From NCBI GenBank assembly GCA_003215335.1, contig QCKM01000003.1, forward strand, positions 156,001 to 220,000: a stretch of DNA of 64,000 bases. Direction: 5' to 3'. The DNA comes from Prochlorococcus sp. AG-409-P01 (GTDB lineage Bacteria > Cyanobacteriota > Cyanobacteriia > PCC-6307 > Cyanobiaceae). Below, one piece after another: positions 48,032 to 57,294 of the stretch (position 1 is the first letter of the stretch; each line of letters starts with the position of its first letter). The position numbers were made by a program, and so were the translations under genes. Under the pieces are notes generated by a model. It was not told the DNA's origin, searched no databases, and was given only the letters and a program-made list of their open reading frames with translations.

Positions 48032-48730
48032 TTGGCGATGGGCCAGGAGACGTTGTTCTCTAGGGCTCAATAAACCCTCGTCGAGCATTGCATTGATGCG
48101 TTGTTGAAGCTCGTAAGTGGTTGCACGAAGATCATTTCGTTTTCGACTATTTGGAGGTGGCAAAGGTTCCCCGATTCTCAGGTGAATGGGGATGAGTTTT
48201 GGCCAGAGGCGCCCTGTCCCTAGAACTCTGTGACTATTGATGATCGCTACTGGGAGTAATGGAGCTCCGCTTCGGGCAGAAAGTAAAGCAGCGCCTGGCA
48301 TAGGGGTGTTGACTTTGCCATTTTTTTGGCGAGTTCCATCGAGAAAAACCCCCGTAGCCCAACCTTCTTCTAAGCGAGCCGTAGCTATGCGTATTGCCTC
48401 TCTATCACTAGCGCCACGTTTCACGGGATATGCACCACAGGCTCGGATGATCTTTCCAAGTAATGGGATTTGAAATAGCTCTTGCTTGGCCATGAATGCT
48501 AATGGTCTTCCTAGTGCATGCCCTAATAGAGGGGGGTCTAGATGAGAACCATGGTTAGCAACAACTACTAAAGGACCGTTGAGAGGAACATTTTCATTGC
48601 CATAAGTAAGCCCTTTTAAAAGAATTCTGAAGATTGGAAATACTAAACAATAACTAACTATTTGGTAGGTGAAAGTTGGTTTGTTTGCCTTTAAAGTAGT
48701 CATTATTGCTGGGGATGGCTTGTTAGTCAT
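47969..48730 (-). CDS. plsC: 1-acyl-sn-glycerol-3-phosphate acyltransferase
   Basis: Makes phosphatidic acid at the membrane. VVVANHGSHLDPPLLGHALG carries the HX4D motif; FLDGTRQKNGKVNTPMPGAALL and GAPLLPVAI are the other acyltransferase blocks. 253 residues with a hydrophobic N-terminal segment. Its start overlaps the fabD stop by 4 bp, closing the rpaB-plsX-fabH-fabD-plsC run. Confidence 0.93.
   Translation of the reverse strand: MTNKPSPAIMTTLKANKPTFTYQIVSYCLVFPIFRILLKGLTYGNENVPLNGPLVVVANHGSHLDPPLLGHALGRPLAFMAKQELFQIPLLGKIIRACGAYPVKRGASDREAIRIATARLEEGWATGVFLDGTRQKNGKVNTPMPGAALLSARSGAPLLPVAIINSHRVLGTGRLWPKLIPIHLRIGEPLPPPNSRKRNDLRATTYELQQRINAMLDEGLLSPREQRLLAHRQSNQAKKTGPNLEVQASHDPS
47984..48019 (+). 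terminator. Intrinsic terminator embedded in the DUF218 coding end
   Basis: ACTGGCC and GGCCAGT form a 7-bp outer stem, with an inner ACC/GGT pairing possible, followed by seven T. All of it lies inside the last 16 codons of the DUF218 gene (coding MTGLDLKVWASFFGLI) and also inside the 3' end of the convergent plsC coding region. The T-run serves the + strand only. Confidence 0.8.
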
Positions 48731-49623
48731 AGGCCCAAGTCTTTGGCAGTGCCTATTTGTTTAGTCGTAACACCATTAAGTGATCGTTTGATCAGGCCAC
48801 TTAATACATTCCCAGGACCAATTTCTATAACATTTTTGATTTTCAAGGTTTGCATGGCATCCATGGCTTCTCTCCAGCGCACACCAGTAGTCATTTGTTG
48901 TTTAAGTCTTTCCTTCAAGATTTCGCCATCGCAGCTAGGTGTGGGATCAGCATTGCTTAGTACTGGCACAGTTGCATTTTGAAAAGTCAACTGATCTAGC
49001 TCATCTGCAAACACTTTTGCTGCAGAGGCCATGAATGGAGAGTGGAACGCTCCTGAGACTGGTAGTGGCACTATTCGTTTGCATGTGATTTGGTTACTAA
49101 TCTTTTGGACGGCTTCTGGTGCTCCTGAGATCACTACTTGGAGAGAACTGTTGTCATTGGCAATGACAACATCTTGATTGTCAGCTATTAAGCTTTCTAA
49201 TTCTGCTCGATCAAATCCTAAGACCGCAGACATTGCTCCTCCGCCAGCGTTTGCCATGAGCTCGGAACGACGCAATATCAACTTGAGACCCGTATTGAAG
49301 TCAATGACCTCAGCCGCATAGAGAGCTACCAGTTCACCCAGACTGTGACCGGCCATTAATGAAGCTTTTTCTCCTTGTCTTCGTAGCTCATCAACTATTA
49401 ATGACTCAACCACAAAAAGAGCCGGCTGCGTGTTTTCAGTTGCATTTAAATCACTTTTTTGGTGATTTTTAGAGTTGCTTCCTTGACAGATTTCTAAAAG
49501 GTCCCTTCCCAAGCTCTGCGAGGCAAGGTCAAAGCGTTCAGTGGCCCCATTAAGTTTGAGTATCGGTTCGGCCATGCCTTGTTTCTGAGACCCCTGTCCG
49601 GGGAATACCCAGGCGATCGACAT
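48727..49623 (-). CDS. fabD: Malonyl-CoA-acyl carrier protein transacylase
   Basis: Loads malonate onto ACP for fatty acid synthesis. AWVFPGQGSQKQGMAEPIL at the N-terminus, active-site Ser in MAGHSLGELVALYAA, VSGAFHSPFM with the catalytic His, and IEIGPGNVLSGLIKRS. 298 residues. Follows fabH by 27 bp. Confidence 0.96.
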   Translation of the reverse strand: MSIAWVFPGQGSQKQGMAEPILKLNGATERFDLASQSLGRDLLEICQGSNSKNHQKSDLNATENTQPALFVVESLIVDELRRQGEKASLMAGHSLGELVALYAAEVIDFNTGLKLILRRSELMANAGGGAMSAVLGFDRAELESLIADNQDVVIANDNSSLQVVISGAPEAVQKISNQITCKRIVPLPVSGAFHSPFMASAAKVFADELDQLTFQNATVPVLSNADPTPSCDGEILKERLKQQMTTGVRWREAMDAMQTLKIKNVIEIGPGNVLSGLIKRSLNGVTTKQIGTAKDLGL

Positions 49624-49650
49624 AAGAAATTGGAGATGTATTGCTGGAGC

Positions 49651-50670
49651 CTAGTCGGGGCCTTGCCAGCGCACTAGTGCTGCCCCCCAACTCAATCCAG
49701 CCCCAAAACCACTTGTAGCAATGAGATGGCCTGGTTTGATTCTTCCATCTTTCACTGCTTCATCCAACATTAAGGGGATTGTCGCTGCTGATGTGTTCCC
49801 GTAATTAGCAAGATTGCTAAGAACTTTGCTGTGGGGAATATCAAAACGATCTGCAACTGCGTCAAGAATTCTTTGATTTGCTTGGTGAAGGAGCATCCAA
49901 TCGAGATGTTTGGGATCAGTATTTGTTCTTTTGAGAAGGGTTTCAAGGATTGCTGGAACTTCTCTAACAGCAAATTTGTATACCTCTTGTCCATTCATCT
50001 GAATTGGCTCATACCCACCTACTTGATGACTGATGCCATCTAAAAGTGATTCACGGCGTTCTTTTTGTTTGAGATTTAGGCAGTTTCCGCGACTTCCATC
50101 AGTTTTGAGTTGGAAACCGAGAATTCCTTCTTTGGAAGTATTAGTAGTTTCAAGGGTCAGTGCTCCTGCACCATCGCCAAAGAGAACACAGGTCCGTCGA
50201 TCACTCCAATCAACCCAGCTACTAAGTTGATCTGCTCCTATGACTAATGCTCTCTTAAACGAGCCATTTTTGAGGAATTGTGCGGCTGTTACTAATGAGA
50301 AAAGAAAACCACTGCAAGCGGCTGTCAAATCAAAGGCCACAGCATTTTTTGCTCCAAGCTTGGCTTGGATTTCAGGAGCCGAACCAAAGAGATCATCAGG
50401 TGTTGAAGTGGCTAACAGGATTAAGTCGATACTTTCAGGTTCCCAACCAGACATTGCAATAGCATTTGCCCCTGCTTTGCAACAAAGACTTGTAAGAGTT
50501 TCATCTGCACCAATTAAACGGCGCGCTTCTATACCAGTTCTGGTTCGAATCCAAGTGTCGTTGGTGTCGACTCTTGAGCCGAGTTGATCGTTTGAGAGGC
50601 TTTGAGTAGGAGTGGCACTGCCGCTACCAACTAGAGCTACTCCGCTAAAAATTGAGGGCGTTTCAGCCAA
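49651..50670 (-). CDS. fabH: 3-oxoacyl-ACP synthase III
   Basis: Starts fatty acid chains by condensing acetyl-CoA with malonyl-ACP. Catalytic Cys in DLTAACSGFLFSLVTAAQFL, His in WMLLHQANQRILDAVADR, Asn in LANYGNTSAATIPLMLDEA. 339 residues. Sits between plsX (55 bp upstream) and fabD. Confidence 0.96.
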   Translation of the reverse strand: MAETPSIFSGVALVGSGSATPTQSLSNDQLGSRVDTNDTWIRTRTGIEARRLIGADETLTSLCCKAGANAIAMSGWEPESIDLILLATSTPDDLFGSAPEIQAKLGAKNAVAFDLTAACSGFLFSLVTAAQFLKNGSFKRALVIGADQLSSWVDWSDRRTCVLFGDGAGALTLETTNTSKEGILGFQLKTDGSRGNCLNLKQKERRESLLDGISHQVGGYEPIQMNGQEVYKFAVREVPAILETLLKRTNTDPKHLDWMLLHQANQRILDAVADRFDIPHSKVLSNLANYGNTSAATIPLMLDEAVKDGRIKPGHLIATSGFGAGLSWGAALVRWQGPD

Positions 50671-50725
50671 TGGAGATGCTTTGCCATTTTCGCTAAGTCA
50701 ATCACAGCTCGAGGACAATGCGAAA

Positions 50726-52081
50726 TTAGACGCTTACAGGAGTGGGATTTTCTAGCTGGGCTAAATCATCCATAACCCCGTGACTAGCTGCAGAGTGGGC
50801 AAGCCTGAGGGCACTTACAACTGATAATGCTTTGCTACTACCGTGACCAATTACACAGATACCTTTTACACCCAGCAAAAGGGCTCCACCATGCTCAGCA
50901 TGATCAAGTCTTTTTTTAATTCTTTTTAGATTGCTTCTTAAGAAGGCTGAACCAACTTTGCCTCTTCTGCCTCGTGGAAGTTCAGCTCTTAGCACATCTA
51001 GAAGCACACTCCCAACAGATTCAAGGAATTTCAGAAGTACATTTCCAGTAAATCCATCACAGACGACAACGTCAAAAGATCCTGAGAGGACATCCCTTCC
51101 TTCACAGTTTCCAGCAAAATTTATTCGACTCTCTGTGCTAAGCAGTTCATAAGAGCGGAGAGCTAGATCATTCCCTTTGCATTCTTCCTCACCAATATTG
51201 AGTAAGCCAATACGAGGCTTCTCTGTTTGAAGAACATCACGGGAATAAATATTTCCTAGTAATGCAAATTGATGCAAGTAGTTTGGTTTGCAATCCATAT
51301 TTGCTCCAACGTCCAGAACTAGCACTGGTTGCCCTGGATCTTTGGTGGGGAAGAGAGCTCCAATTGCTGGTCGGTCAATCCCTGAAAGTCTTCCTAATCG
51401 GAAGATTGCTGATGCCATTAGAGCTCCAGAATTGCCAGCGGAATACATTCCAAGGGCTTTTCCTTTTTTCACTAAGTCCATAGCAACATTGATGCTTGCG
51501 TCGCGCTTTCGTCTGACTGCTGTTGCCTCTTCGTCCATTTCTATAGACGGACCACTTGCTACAAGCTCCAGATGACCTCTTTTAAGAGCTTCTTGCATTG
51601 GGGCTGATATACCCATGGCTTCAGCAGCATCAAGAACTTTTTTTGATTCTCCAACGAACTTTATGCGGATCGGAAGGCGTTGTAAGGCTTGGAGGCAACC
51701 ATCAAGGATGTGGCCTGGAGCTTGATCTCCGCCCATTCCATCTACAGCCAACCAAAGACGATCTTTATCGTTTATCGAAAGTGGTTCAATTTCATTAACT
51801 CCGCCCTGGAGACGCCTTAGAGGATCAAATACAAGTGGCTGGAGAACACTTCCAGCCATTGTTCCTGCATTCGTCACAACTGACCCAGCACTGGATACGA
51901 CTGTCCCAGCGACAGTTCCAGCTGCTGAAGCAGAGCTTGTTGCAGTGTCAACAAGACTGGTGACCGCTGCATTGCGGCGATACCAGATAACAAGACGCCT
52001 TATAGCTCTTGGTCTGTTTGTTTTTCCTCTTGGCCAGTTGGCCTGAGAGGGATCAGGGTCATTCGGAAGCAACGGAGTCAA
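50726..52081 (-). CDS. plsX: Phosphate acyltransferase PlsX with N-terminal extension
   Basis: Converts acyl-ACP to acyl-phosphate for phospholipid synthesis. The conserved core starts around residue 109 (LWLAVDGMGGDQAPGHILDG) and runs to the usual C-terminus, with GALFPTKDPGQPVLVLDVGAN and CDGFTGNVLLKFLES. At 451 residues it is about 105 longer than typical PlsX. The extra N-terminus is basic, then has an Ala/Gly/Ser/Thr/Val-rich part (residues 47-79) with repeats such as AGTVAGTV and AGSVVTNAG. The start lies 23 bp inside rpaB. Confidence 0.93.
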   Translation of the reverse strand: MTPLLPNDPDPSQANWPRGKTNRPRAIRRLVIWYRRNAAVTSLVDTATSSASAAGTVAGTVVSSAGSVVTNAGTMAGSVLQPLVFDPLRRLQGGVNEIEPLSINDKDRLWLAVDGMGGDQAPGHILDGCLQALQRLPIRIKFVGESKKVLDAAEAMGISAPMQEALKRGHLELVASGPSIEMDEEATAVRRKRDASINVAMDLVKKGKALGMYSAGNSGALMASAIFRLGRLSGIDRPAIGALFPTKDPGQPVLVLDVGANMDCKPNYLHQFALLGNIYSRDVLQTEKPRIGLLNIGEEECKGNDLALRSYELLSTESRINFAGNCEGRDVLSGSFDVVVCDGFTGNVLLKFLESVGSVLLDVLRAELPRGRRGKVGSAFLRSNLKRIKKRLDHAEHGGALLLGVKGICVIGHGSSKALSVVSALRLAHSAASHGVMDDLAQLENPTPVSV

Positions 52082-52799
52082 CTATGCGCTGGAAAAGGTA
52101 ACCCGTTCCCCTTGCGGTAAGAATTAGCTCAGGGTTAGCAGGATCGTCTTCTAATTTGGAACGGAGTCTAGATATGTGTACATCCACTACGCGAGTATCA
52201 ACATGTCTTTCTGGGGTATAGCCCCATACTTCTTTAAGGATTTCACCTCTACTAAAAGGTTCCCCAGAGCGACTTACAAGTAATTCGAGCAAGCTGAATT
52301 CCATTCCGGTGAGGCGAATTCTTTCGTCGCAACGAAAAACTTGTCGCTTATTGGTATCGATCCTGAGATTTGTAACTTGAATTACCCCTGAATTAGGGAT
52401 CCCAGCAATGTGTTCTTTTTCGACCCTGCGAAGGACGCATCGAATCCGAGCTTCGAGCTCTTTAGGGCTAAAAGGTTTGCAGACATAATCGTCAGCACCT
52501 AATTCGAGCCCTGTGATCCGGTCTGCTGCATCTCCAAGGGCTGTGAGCATAACGATGGGAACATCTGACTCTTTTCGTAATTCCTGACAGACTCCATAGC
52601 CATCTAGCTTGGGCATCATTACGTCAAGAACAACTAGATCAGGTTCGCATTTGCGGAAGCTTTCTAAGGCTTCATTGCCATCGCAGGCAGTGATCACCTG
52701 ATAGCCGATCATGGATAGTCGAGTATCGAGGATCCTGCGGATGCTGGCCTCATCATCGACTACGAGGATGGTTTCTTTTGATTGACTGGTCGCCGTCAT
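52059..52799 (-). CDS. rpaB: Response regulator RpaB (Ycf27)
   Basis: OmpR-type regulator of 246 residues essential for high-light and photosynthesis gene control in cyanobacteria through HLR1 sites. Receiver: ILVVDDEASIRRIL, phospho-Asp in LVVLDVMMPKLDGYG (about residue 59), MLTALGDAADRITGLELGADDYVCKPFSPKELEARIR. DNA-binding domain: LTGMEFSLLELL, GYTPERHVDTRVVDVHISRLRSKL. First gene of the run leading to plsX and the fab genes. No HLR1-like repeat is obvious in the 99-bp gap upstream. Confidence 0.93.
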   Translation of the reverse strand: MTATSQSKETILVVDDEASIRRILDTRLSMIGYQVITACDGNEALESFRKCEPDLVVLDVMMPKLDGYGVCQELRKESDVPIVMLTALGDAADRITGLELGADDYVCKPFSPKELEARIRCVLRRVEKEHIAGIPNSGVIQVTNLRIDTNKRQVFRCDERIRLTGMEFSLLELLVSRSGEPFSRGEILKEVWGYTPERHVDTRVVDVHISRLRSKLEDDPANPELILTARGTGYLFQRIVDSVASE

Positions 52800-52898
52800 G
52801 CGCTTTGTTTGGCGGCTAGTAGAGATTGATCCTAAATAAGCGCCTGTTTGAGACTACTAAAGATTGTCATGACTACAGCCAATTTTCTTCATAGTTAA

Positions 52899-54269
52899 GT
52901 GGTAAAACCAGTCTCCATCTACGTTTGTCAAAGTTGTGGTGCTCAGACCCGCCAATTTTTTGGTAGGTGCTCGAGCTGTGGAACTTGGAATTCTTTAGTT
53001 GAACAATCAAAATTTTCAACTAACAACAGACCCAATCAGCCACCTTTCCTCGAAGTTGATCGAGAGAGTCAGCGTTCGGAAGCAATGTCTTCACTTGGTG
53101 AGAAGACCATTGAGCGTTTCTCTAGTGGCTTTGGAGAATTTGATCGAGTCCTTGGGGGTGGATTCGTTCCAGGCTCTCTTGTTTTGGTTGGCGGAGATCC
53201 AGGAATAGGCAAGAGCACTTTGCTTTTGCAGAGTGCAACCCTTATGGCCACTGAACGGCAAGTTCTTTATGTGAGTGCTGAAGAGTCATCCCAACAGGTC
53301 AAGCTTCGATGGCAAAGGTTGCAAGGGGCCCAGTCGGATATGAAACTGCTAGCCGAGACAGATTTGGATTTGGTTCTCAAGGAGCTTGAGATTATTAGAC
53401 CTGAAGTTGCAATTATCGACAGTATTCAGGCGTTAAATGATGGAGCACTTTCCAGTACCCCTGGCTCAGTTGCACAAGTTCGTGAGTGTGCAGCTGCTTT
53501 GCAGCGGTTTGCTAAGGAATATGACATTACCTTGGTGCTAGTTGGTCATGTCACAAAAGAGGGCATGCTCGCAGGGCCAAAGGTTTTGGAACATCTTGTT
53601 GATGCTGTGTTGACTTTTGAGGGTGATCGATTTGCGAGTCATCGACTTCTTAGGACGATGAAGAACCGCTTTGGAGCTACCTATGAACTTGGGGTTTTCG
53701 AGATGCAGGGGAAAGGATTGGTAGAAGTTTTAAATCCAAGTGAATTGTTCATGAGTGGTGAATCTGCCTCGGGAGTGGCAACTATCGTTGCCTGTGAGGG
53801 CACTCGCTCATTAGTTGTAGATCTTCAAGCATTGGTTGCTGCAACTAGTTATCCCTCCCCAAGGAGAACAGCTACTGGATTGGGGACTAGTCGTCTCCAT
53901 CAAATTTTGGCAGTGCTTGAAAAACATTTGAGTTTGCCTCTATCTCGTTTGGATTGTTATTTAGCAGTTGCTGGTGGATTACAAGTAGAGGAGCCTGCTT
54001 CGGACCTTGGAGTCGCCGCTGCTGTCGTTTCTAGTTATAGAGACATCACAATCCCTCCAAGGACAGTTTTTATTGGTGAATTGGGATTAGGAGGGCAGCT
54101 GCGACCAGTTGGACAGCTTTCGCAAAGGTTGCAAGAAGCTGCTCGACTTGGGTTTGCTAGAGCTGTTTTGCCTAAGGGAAGTGGTCTCGATCAAATTGAT
54201 AATTTAGAACTTTTCGAAGCTTCAAATCTCAGAGAAGCCCTTGTAATTGCTTTGGATGAGGATATTTAA
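52899..54269 (+). CDS. radA: DNA repair protein RadA
   Basis: RecA-like branch-migration ATPase. Zinc finger CQSCGAQTRQFFGRCSSCGTWN at the N-terminus, Walker A GGDPGIGKSTLLLQ, Walker B VAIIDSIQALN, the RadA motif MKNRFGATYELGVFEM, and a C-terminal Lon-like domain (LDCYLAVAGGLQVEEPASDLG). 456 residues from a GTG start. Divergent from rpaB, convergent with ycf3. Confidence 0.95.
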   Translation: MVKPVSIYVCQSCGAQTRQFFGRCSSCGTWNSLVEQSKFSTNNRPNQPPFLEVDRESQRSEAMSSLGEKTIERFSSGFGEFDRVLGGGFVPGSLVLVGGDPGIGKSTLLLQSATLMATERQVLYVSAEESSQQVKLRWQRLQGAQSDMKLLAETDLDLVLKELEIIRPEVAIIDSIQALNDGALSSTPGSVAQVRECAAALQRFAKEYDITLVLVGHVTKEGMLAGPKVLEHLVDAVLTFEGDRFASHRLLRTMKNRFGATYELGVFEMQGKGLVEVLNPSELFMSGESASGVATIVACEGTRSLVVDLQALVAATSYPSPRRTATGLGTSRLHQILAVLEKHLSLPLSRLDCYLAVAGGLQVEEPASDLGVAAAVVSSYRDITIPPRTVFIGELGLGGQLRPVGQLSQRLQEAARLGFARAVLPKGSGLDQIDNLELFEASNLREALVIALDEDI

Positions 54270-54292
54270 CAAGGCAATTAGTGATATGGGCT

Positions 54293-54814
54293 CTAGAAAT
54301 AAACATCTACATTGCTTCTCCCAGTTGTTTTGAGCCAGTTTTCAATATCCAGATAGCCTCCTGGATAAAGTCGAACTGCTTTTGTCCAAACCTCTGCTGC
54401 TTGGTCAAACCAGCTATCTGACTCGGCATGATTACCAGCTTGTTCAGCTAAACGGCCACGCTTTTCATAAATCAAACCGATGTTCTTAAGGCAAGAAGGT
54501 TGTTTAGGGTTTTGCTCCAGAGATTCTCTGTAGATCTCTATTGCTCGATCTTCTTCTCCATTACTCATGTAGATAATTGCCATATTTTTTAGGGTTTCAC
54601 CTCTGTCAATCGCATTTGTTTCGAGCTTTAGGCTCTCCTCATAGCATTCAAGAGCTTCTGAATAGTCTCCACTATCCTGTGCTGCCAGGCCTTCTCGATA
54701 ATAAATATAAGCCTTTTTTTCTTGTTCATCGATAGGCAGGACTTTGACTATGAGTTCGGCCATGACTGTGAAAGCCTTGTCAATGAAATTGTCTTTTTTT
54801 TGGCTAAGAGGCAC
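54293..54814 (-). CDS. ycf3: Photosystem I assembly protein Ycf3
   Basis: 173 residues with three TPR repeats (about residues 36-140: [60 protein letters not shown]). The N-terminal [22 protein letters not shown] and C-terminal [21 protein letters not shown] are characteristic. It acts at thylakoid membranes on PsaA/PsaB assembly. Divergent from the P-type ATPase, with a 137-bp gap. Confidence 0.96.
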   Translation of the reverse strand: MPLSQKKDNFIDKAFTVMAELIVKVLPIDEQEKKAYIYYREGLAAQDSGDYSEALECYEESLKLETNAIDRGETLKNMAIIYMSNGEEDRAIEIYRESLEQNPKQPSCLKNIGLIYEKRGRLAEQAGNHAESDSWFDQAAEVWTKAVRLYPGGYLDIENWLKTTGRSNVDVYF

Positions 54815-54960
54815 GGTGGGCTTTAAGAAGAAACTTTGGAACCATCCTGACTGTATTTACGGAACTTTGTCTGTGTTTTTGCTTTAAACGTTGATGTGAT
54901 GTCAGAACATAGCCTTTATGGCCAAATGGCAATTAGCGTGCAAATAACTTTTTGTCTGTT

Positions 54961-57294
54961 GTGAGCCATCAGAATTTTCTGCTAGGCAGTCAATCTCTTC
55001 TACTAGATGTAGATGGAATGAAATGTGGTGGGTGTGTGCAAACTGTTGAGCGAATCTTGTCTGATCACCCAAGTGTGGAAAGTGCAAGCGTCAATTTATT
55101 AGCACGAACAGCATGGATTGATCTTCGTGATAGTGGAGAGTCTTTGGACTCAATTCTTGAGGCACTAAACGTCAGAGGATTTTCAGCGAAGCCGAGAACA
55201 ACAAATCTTGTAGATAGGACTAGTAGTACATCCGAATCGAAATCATTAAAAGATTGGTGGCATCAATGGCGCCAGTTAATGGTTGCCTTGGTGCTTCTAT
55301 TTCTATCGGTCATAGGTCATTTGGCTGAAGGCGGGCATTTGGAAATTCCTTTGCTTGGATCGTTGTCATTTCATGCAGTACTTGCCTCTGTTGCTTTGGC
55401 CGGCCCTGGCTTCAAGATCCTTAAGTCTGGTGCTTTGGCAGCAATTGCTTTAACACCAAGTATGGATACTCTCGTGGGTTTGGGAGTTGGTAGTGCTTAT
55501 GTGGCCAGTTTGGTTGCATTGATTTGGCCAAAAGTGGGCTGGCCTTGTTTTTTCAATGAGCCCGTGATGCTCTTGGGATTTGTTTTGCTAGGCCGGTTTC
55601 TTGAAGACCGGGCCCGTTTCAGAACAGGGCATGCTCTTAAGCAGTTGGCAGAGTTGCAGCCAGATACAGCAAGACTTCTTGTTCGAAAAGATTTATTTCG
55701 TGAGGTGCGAGTTGGTGCTCTTAGGCCAGGCGAAAGGGTTCAACTGTTGGCTGGGGACAGAGTTCCTGTTGATGGCGTAGTTGTTGAAGGAGAGTCTGCT
55801 GTTGATGTATCGAGTCTCACGGGAGAGACTTTGCCGATAGAGGCGGCTCCAGGGACTGAGCTGGCTTCAGGCAGCCTCAACCTTGAAGGTACTTTGCTAT
55901 TGGAAGTAACCCGTGTTGGCGCAGAGACTGCTCTGGCAAGAATTATTAATTTGGTGGAACAAGCTCAGGCAAGGAAGGCTCCTATTCAGGGTTTGGCTGA
56001 TAGGGTCGCCGGCCGATTTTGTTATGGAGTAGTCAGCCTTGCATTATTTACATTTTTCTTTTGGTGGCTGCTAGGGGTTCGTTTTTGGCCACAAGTTCTT
56101 AATGCTTCCGGACAAGGACTTTTGCATGCTCATCAACATGGTTTGCATGCACCTTTAGGTGGTGGGGCAGAAACTCCTTTGGGACTCGCTTTACAGCTCG
56201 CAATTGCTGTTCTGGTTGTTGCTTGTCCCTGTGCACTTGGGCTGGCAACTCCAACTGTAATTACTGTTGCTTCGGGACAGGCTGCGCGAAGAGGTTGGTT
56301 GTTTCGTGGAGGTGATGTTATTGAGGTTGCCGCATCAGTCAGCAGGGCTGTCTTTGACAAGACAGGCACCCTTACTTTAGGAAGACCAATGGTTTCAAGG
56401 GTATTTGGTTCCAAACAGCCAGATCGCATGCTTCAGATTGCTGCGAGTTTGGAGCAGAACAGTCGCCATCCTTTAGCGAATGCAGTTTTGCAGGAGGCCG
56501 AAAGAAATAGGTTGGTATTAATCTCTTGTAAATCTTGTCAGACTTTTCAAGGTAAAGGTGTGGCTGGAGAGCTAGAAGGTCTAGTTGGAACTGTCCGGGT
56601 TGGGACACCTGAATGGTTAGCACATGAAGGCGTTCATTCTTTACCTGAGATTCAGTTAGATATTCAGAGGGCTGGTGAACTTGGTCAGACAGTAGTAGCA
56701 GTTGCGCATGAACAGGAGTTGTTGGGTGCTGTATCCATTCAAGATCGATTGCGATCAGATGCTTCAATTGCTTTAAGTCGTTTGCGCGATCAGGGTTTTT
56801 CGTTATCAATCTTGAGTGGTGATCGACGGGAGGCCGTGGAAAGGATTGGAGCTCAACTTGGCTTTCATCGTAGTCAACTGGGCTGGCAGCTATTGCCTTC
56901 TGAAAAAGTTGAGCGTCTAGAAGAATTTCGAGAAGATGGTTTAGTTGCAATGGTGGGTGATGGCATAAATGATGCCCCTTCACTTGCAGCGGCAGATCTT
57001 GGAATCGCTGTGGGGACAGGCACTCAAATTGCTCAGGACTCTGCAGATTTGATTTTGATGGGAGATAAGTTGGAGGCATTGCCTGAAGCTCTTTTGTTGG
57101 CTCGTCGCACCATGAGCAAGGTCCGTCAGAATTTGGCCTGGGCTTTTGGCTACAACTTGATAGCTTTACCAATTGCTGCTGGAGTGTTACTCCCAGCATT
57201 TGGCTTGCTTCTTTCTCCTCCGATAGCGGCTCTTCTGATGGCATTGAGCTCTATCACTGTTGTTCTCAATGCGTTGTCATTACGTCCCGCATGA
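54961..57294 (+). CDS. Copper-type P1B ATPase
   Basis: Heavy-metal-transporting ATPase, about 777 residues. N-terminal metal-binding domain LDVDGMKCGGCVQTVERIL with a CxxC pair; membrane CPC motif VVACPCALGLATPTV typical of Cu(I) pumps; phosphorylation site FDKTGTLTLG; nucleotide-binding HP pair NSRHPLANAV; hinge VAMVGDGINDAPSLAAAD. A His-rich HAHQHGLH lies between two membrane helices. In cyanobacteria CtaA imports copper and PacS loads the thylakoid lumen; I cannot tell which this is. GTG at 54961 preferred over TTG at 54952. Confidence 0.92.
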   Translation: MSHQNFLLGSQSLLLDVDGMKCGGCVQTVERILSDHPSVESASVNLLARTAWIDLRDSGESLDSILEALNVRGFSAKPRTTNLVDRTSSTSESKSLKDWWHQWRQLMVALVLLFLSVIGHLAEGGHLEIPLLGSLSFHAVLASVALAGPGFKILKSGALAAIALTPSMDTLVGLGVGSAYVASLVALIWPKVGWPCFFNEPVMLLGFVLLGRFLEDRARFRTGHALKQLAELQPDTARLLVRKDLFREVRVGALRPGERVQLLAGDRVPVDGVVVEGESAVDVSSLTGETLPIEAAPGTELASGSLNLEGTLLLEVTRVGAETALARIINLVEQAQARKAPIQGLADRVAGRFCYGVVSLALFTFFFWWLLGVRFWPQVLNASGQGLLHAHQHGLHAPLGGGAETPLGLALQLAIAVLVVACPCALGLATPTVITVASGQAARRGWLFRGGDVIEVAASVSRAVFDKTGTLTLGRPMVSRVFGSKQPDRMLQIAASLEQNSRHPLANAVLQEAERNRLVLISCKSCQTFQGKGVAGELEGLVGTVRVGTPEWLAHEGVHSLPEIQLDIQRAGELGQTVVAVAHEQELLGAVSIQDRLRSDASIALSRLRDQGFSLSILSGDRREAVERIGAQLGFHRSQLGWQLLPSEKVERLEEFREDGLVAMVGDGINDAPSLAAADLGIAVGTGTQIAQDSADLILMGDKLEALPEALLLARRTMSKVRQNLAWAFGYNLIALPIAAGVLLPAFGLLLSPPIAALLMALSSITVVLNALSLRPA

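Noticed and set aside
52800-52898. HLR1-type RpaB site between rpaB and radA
   Set aside because: No pair of TTACA-like repeats with the proper spacing was found.
56372-57244. 290-codon minus-strand open frame within the P-type ATPase gene
   Set aside because: It lies wholly antisense to a clearly conserved gene, has no recognisable domain, and its composition is what the opposite strand of that gene would give.
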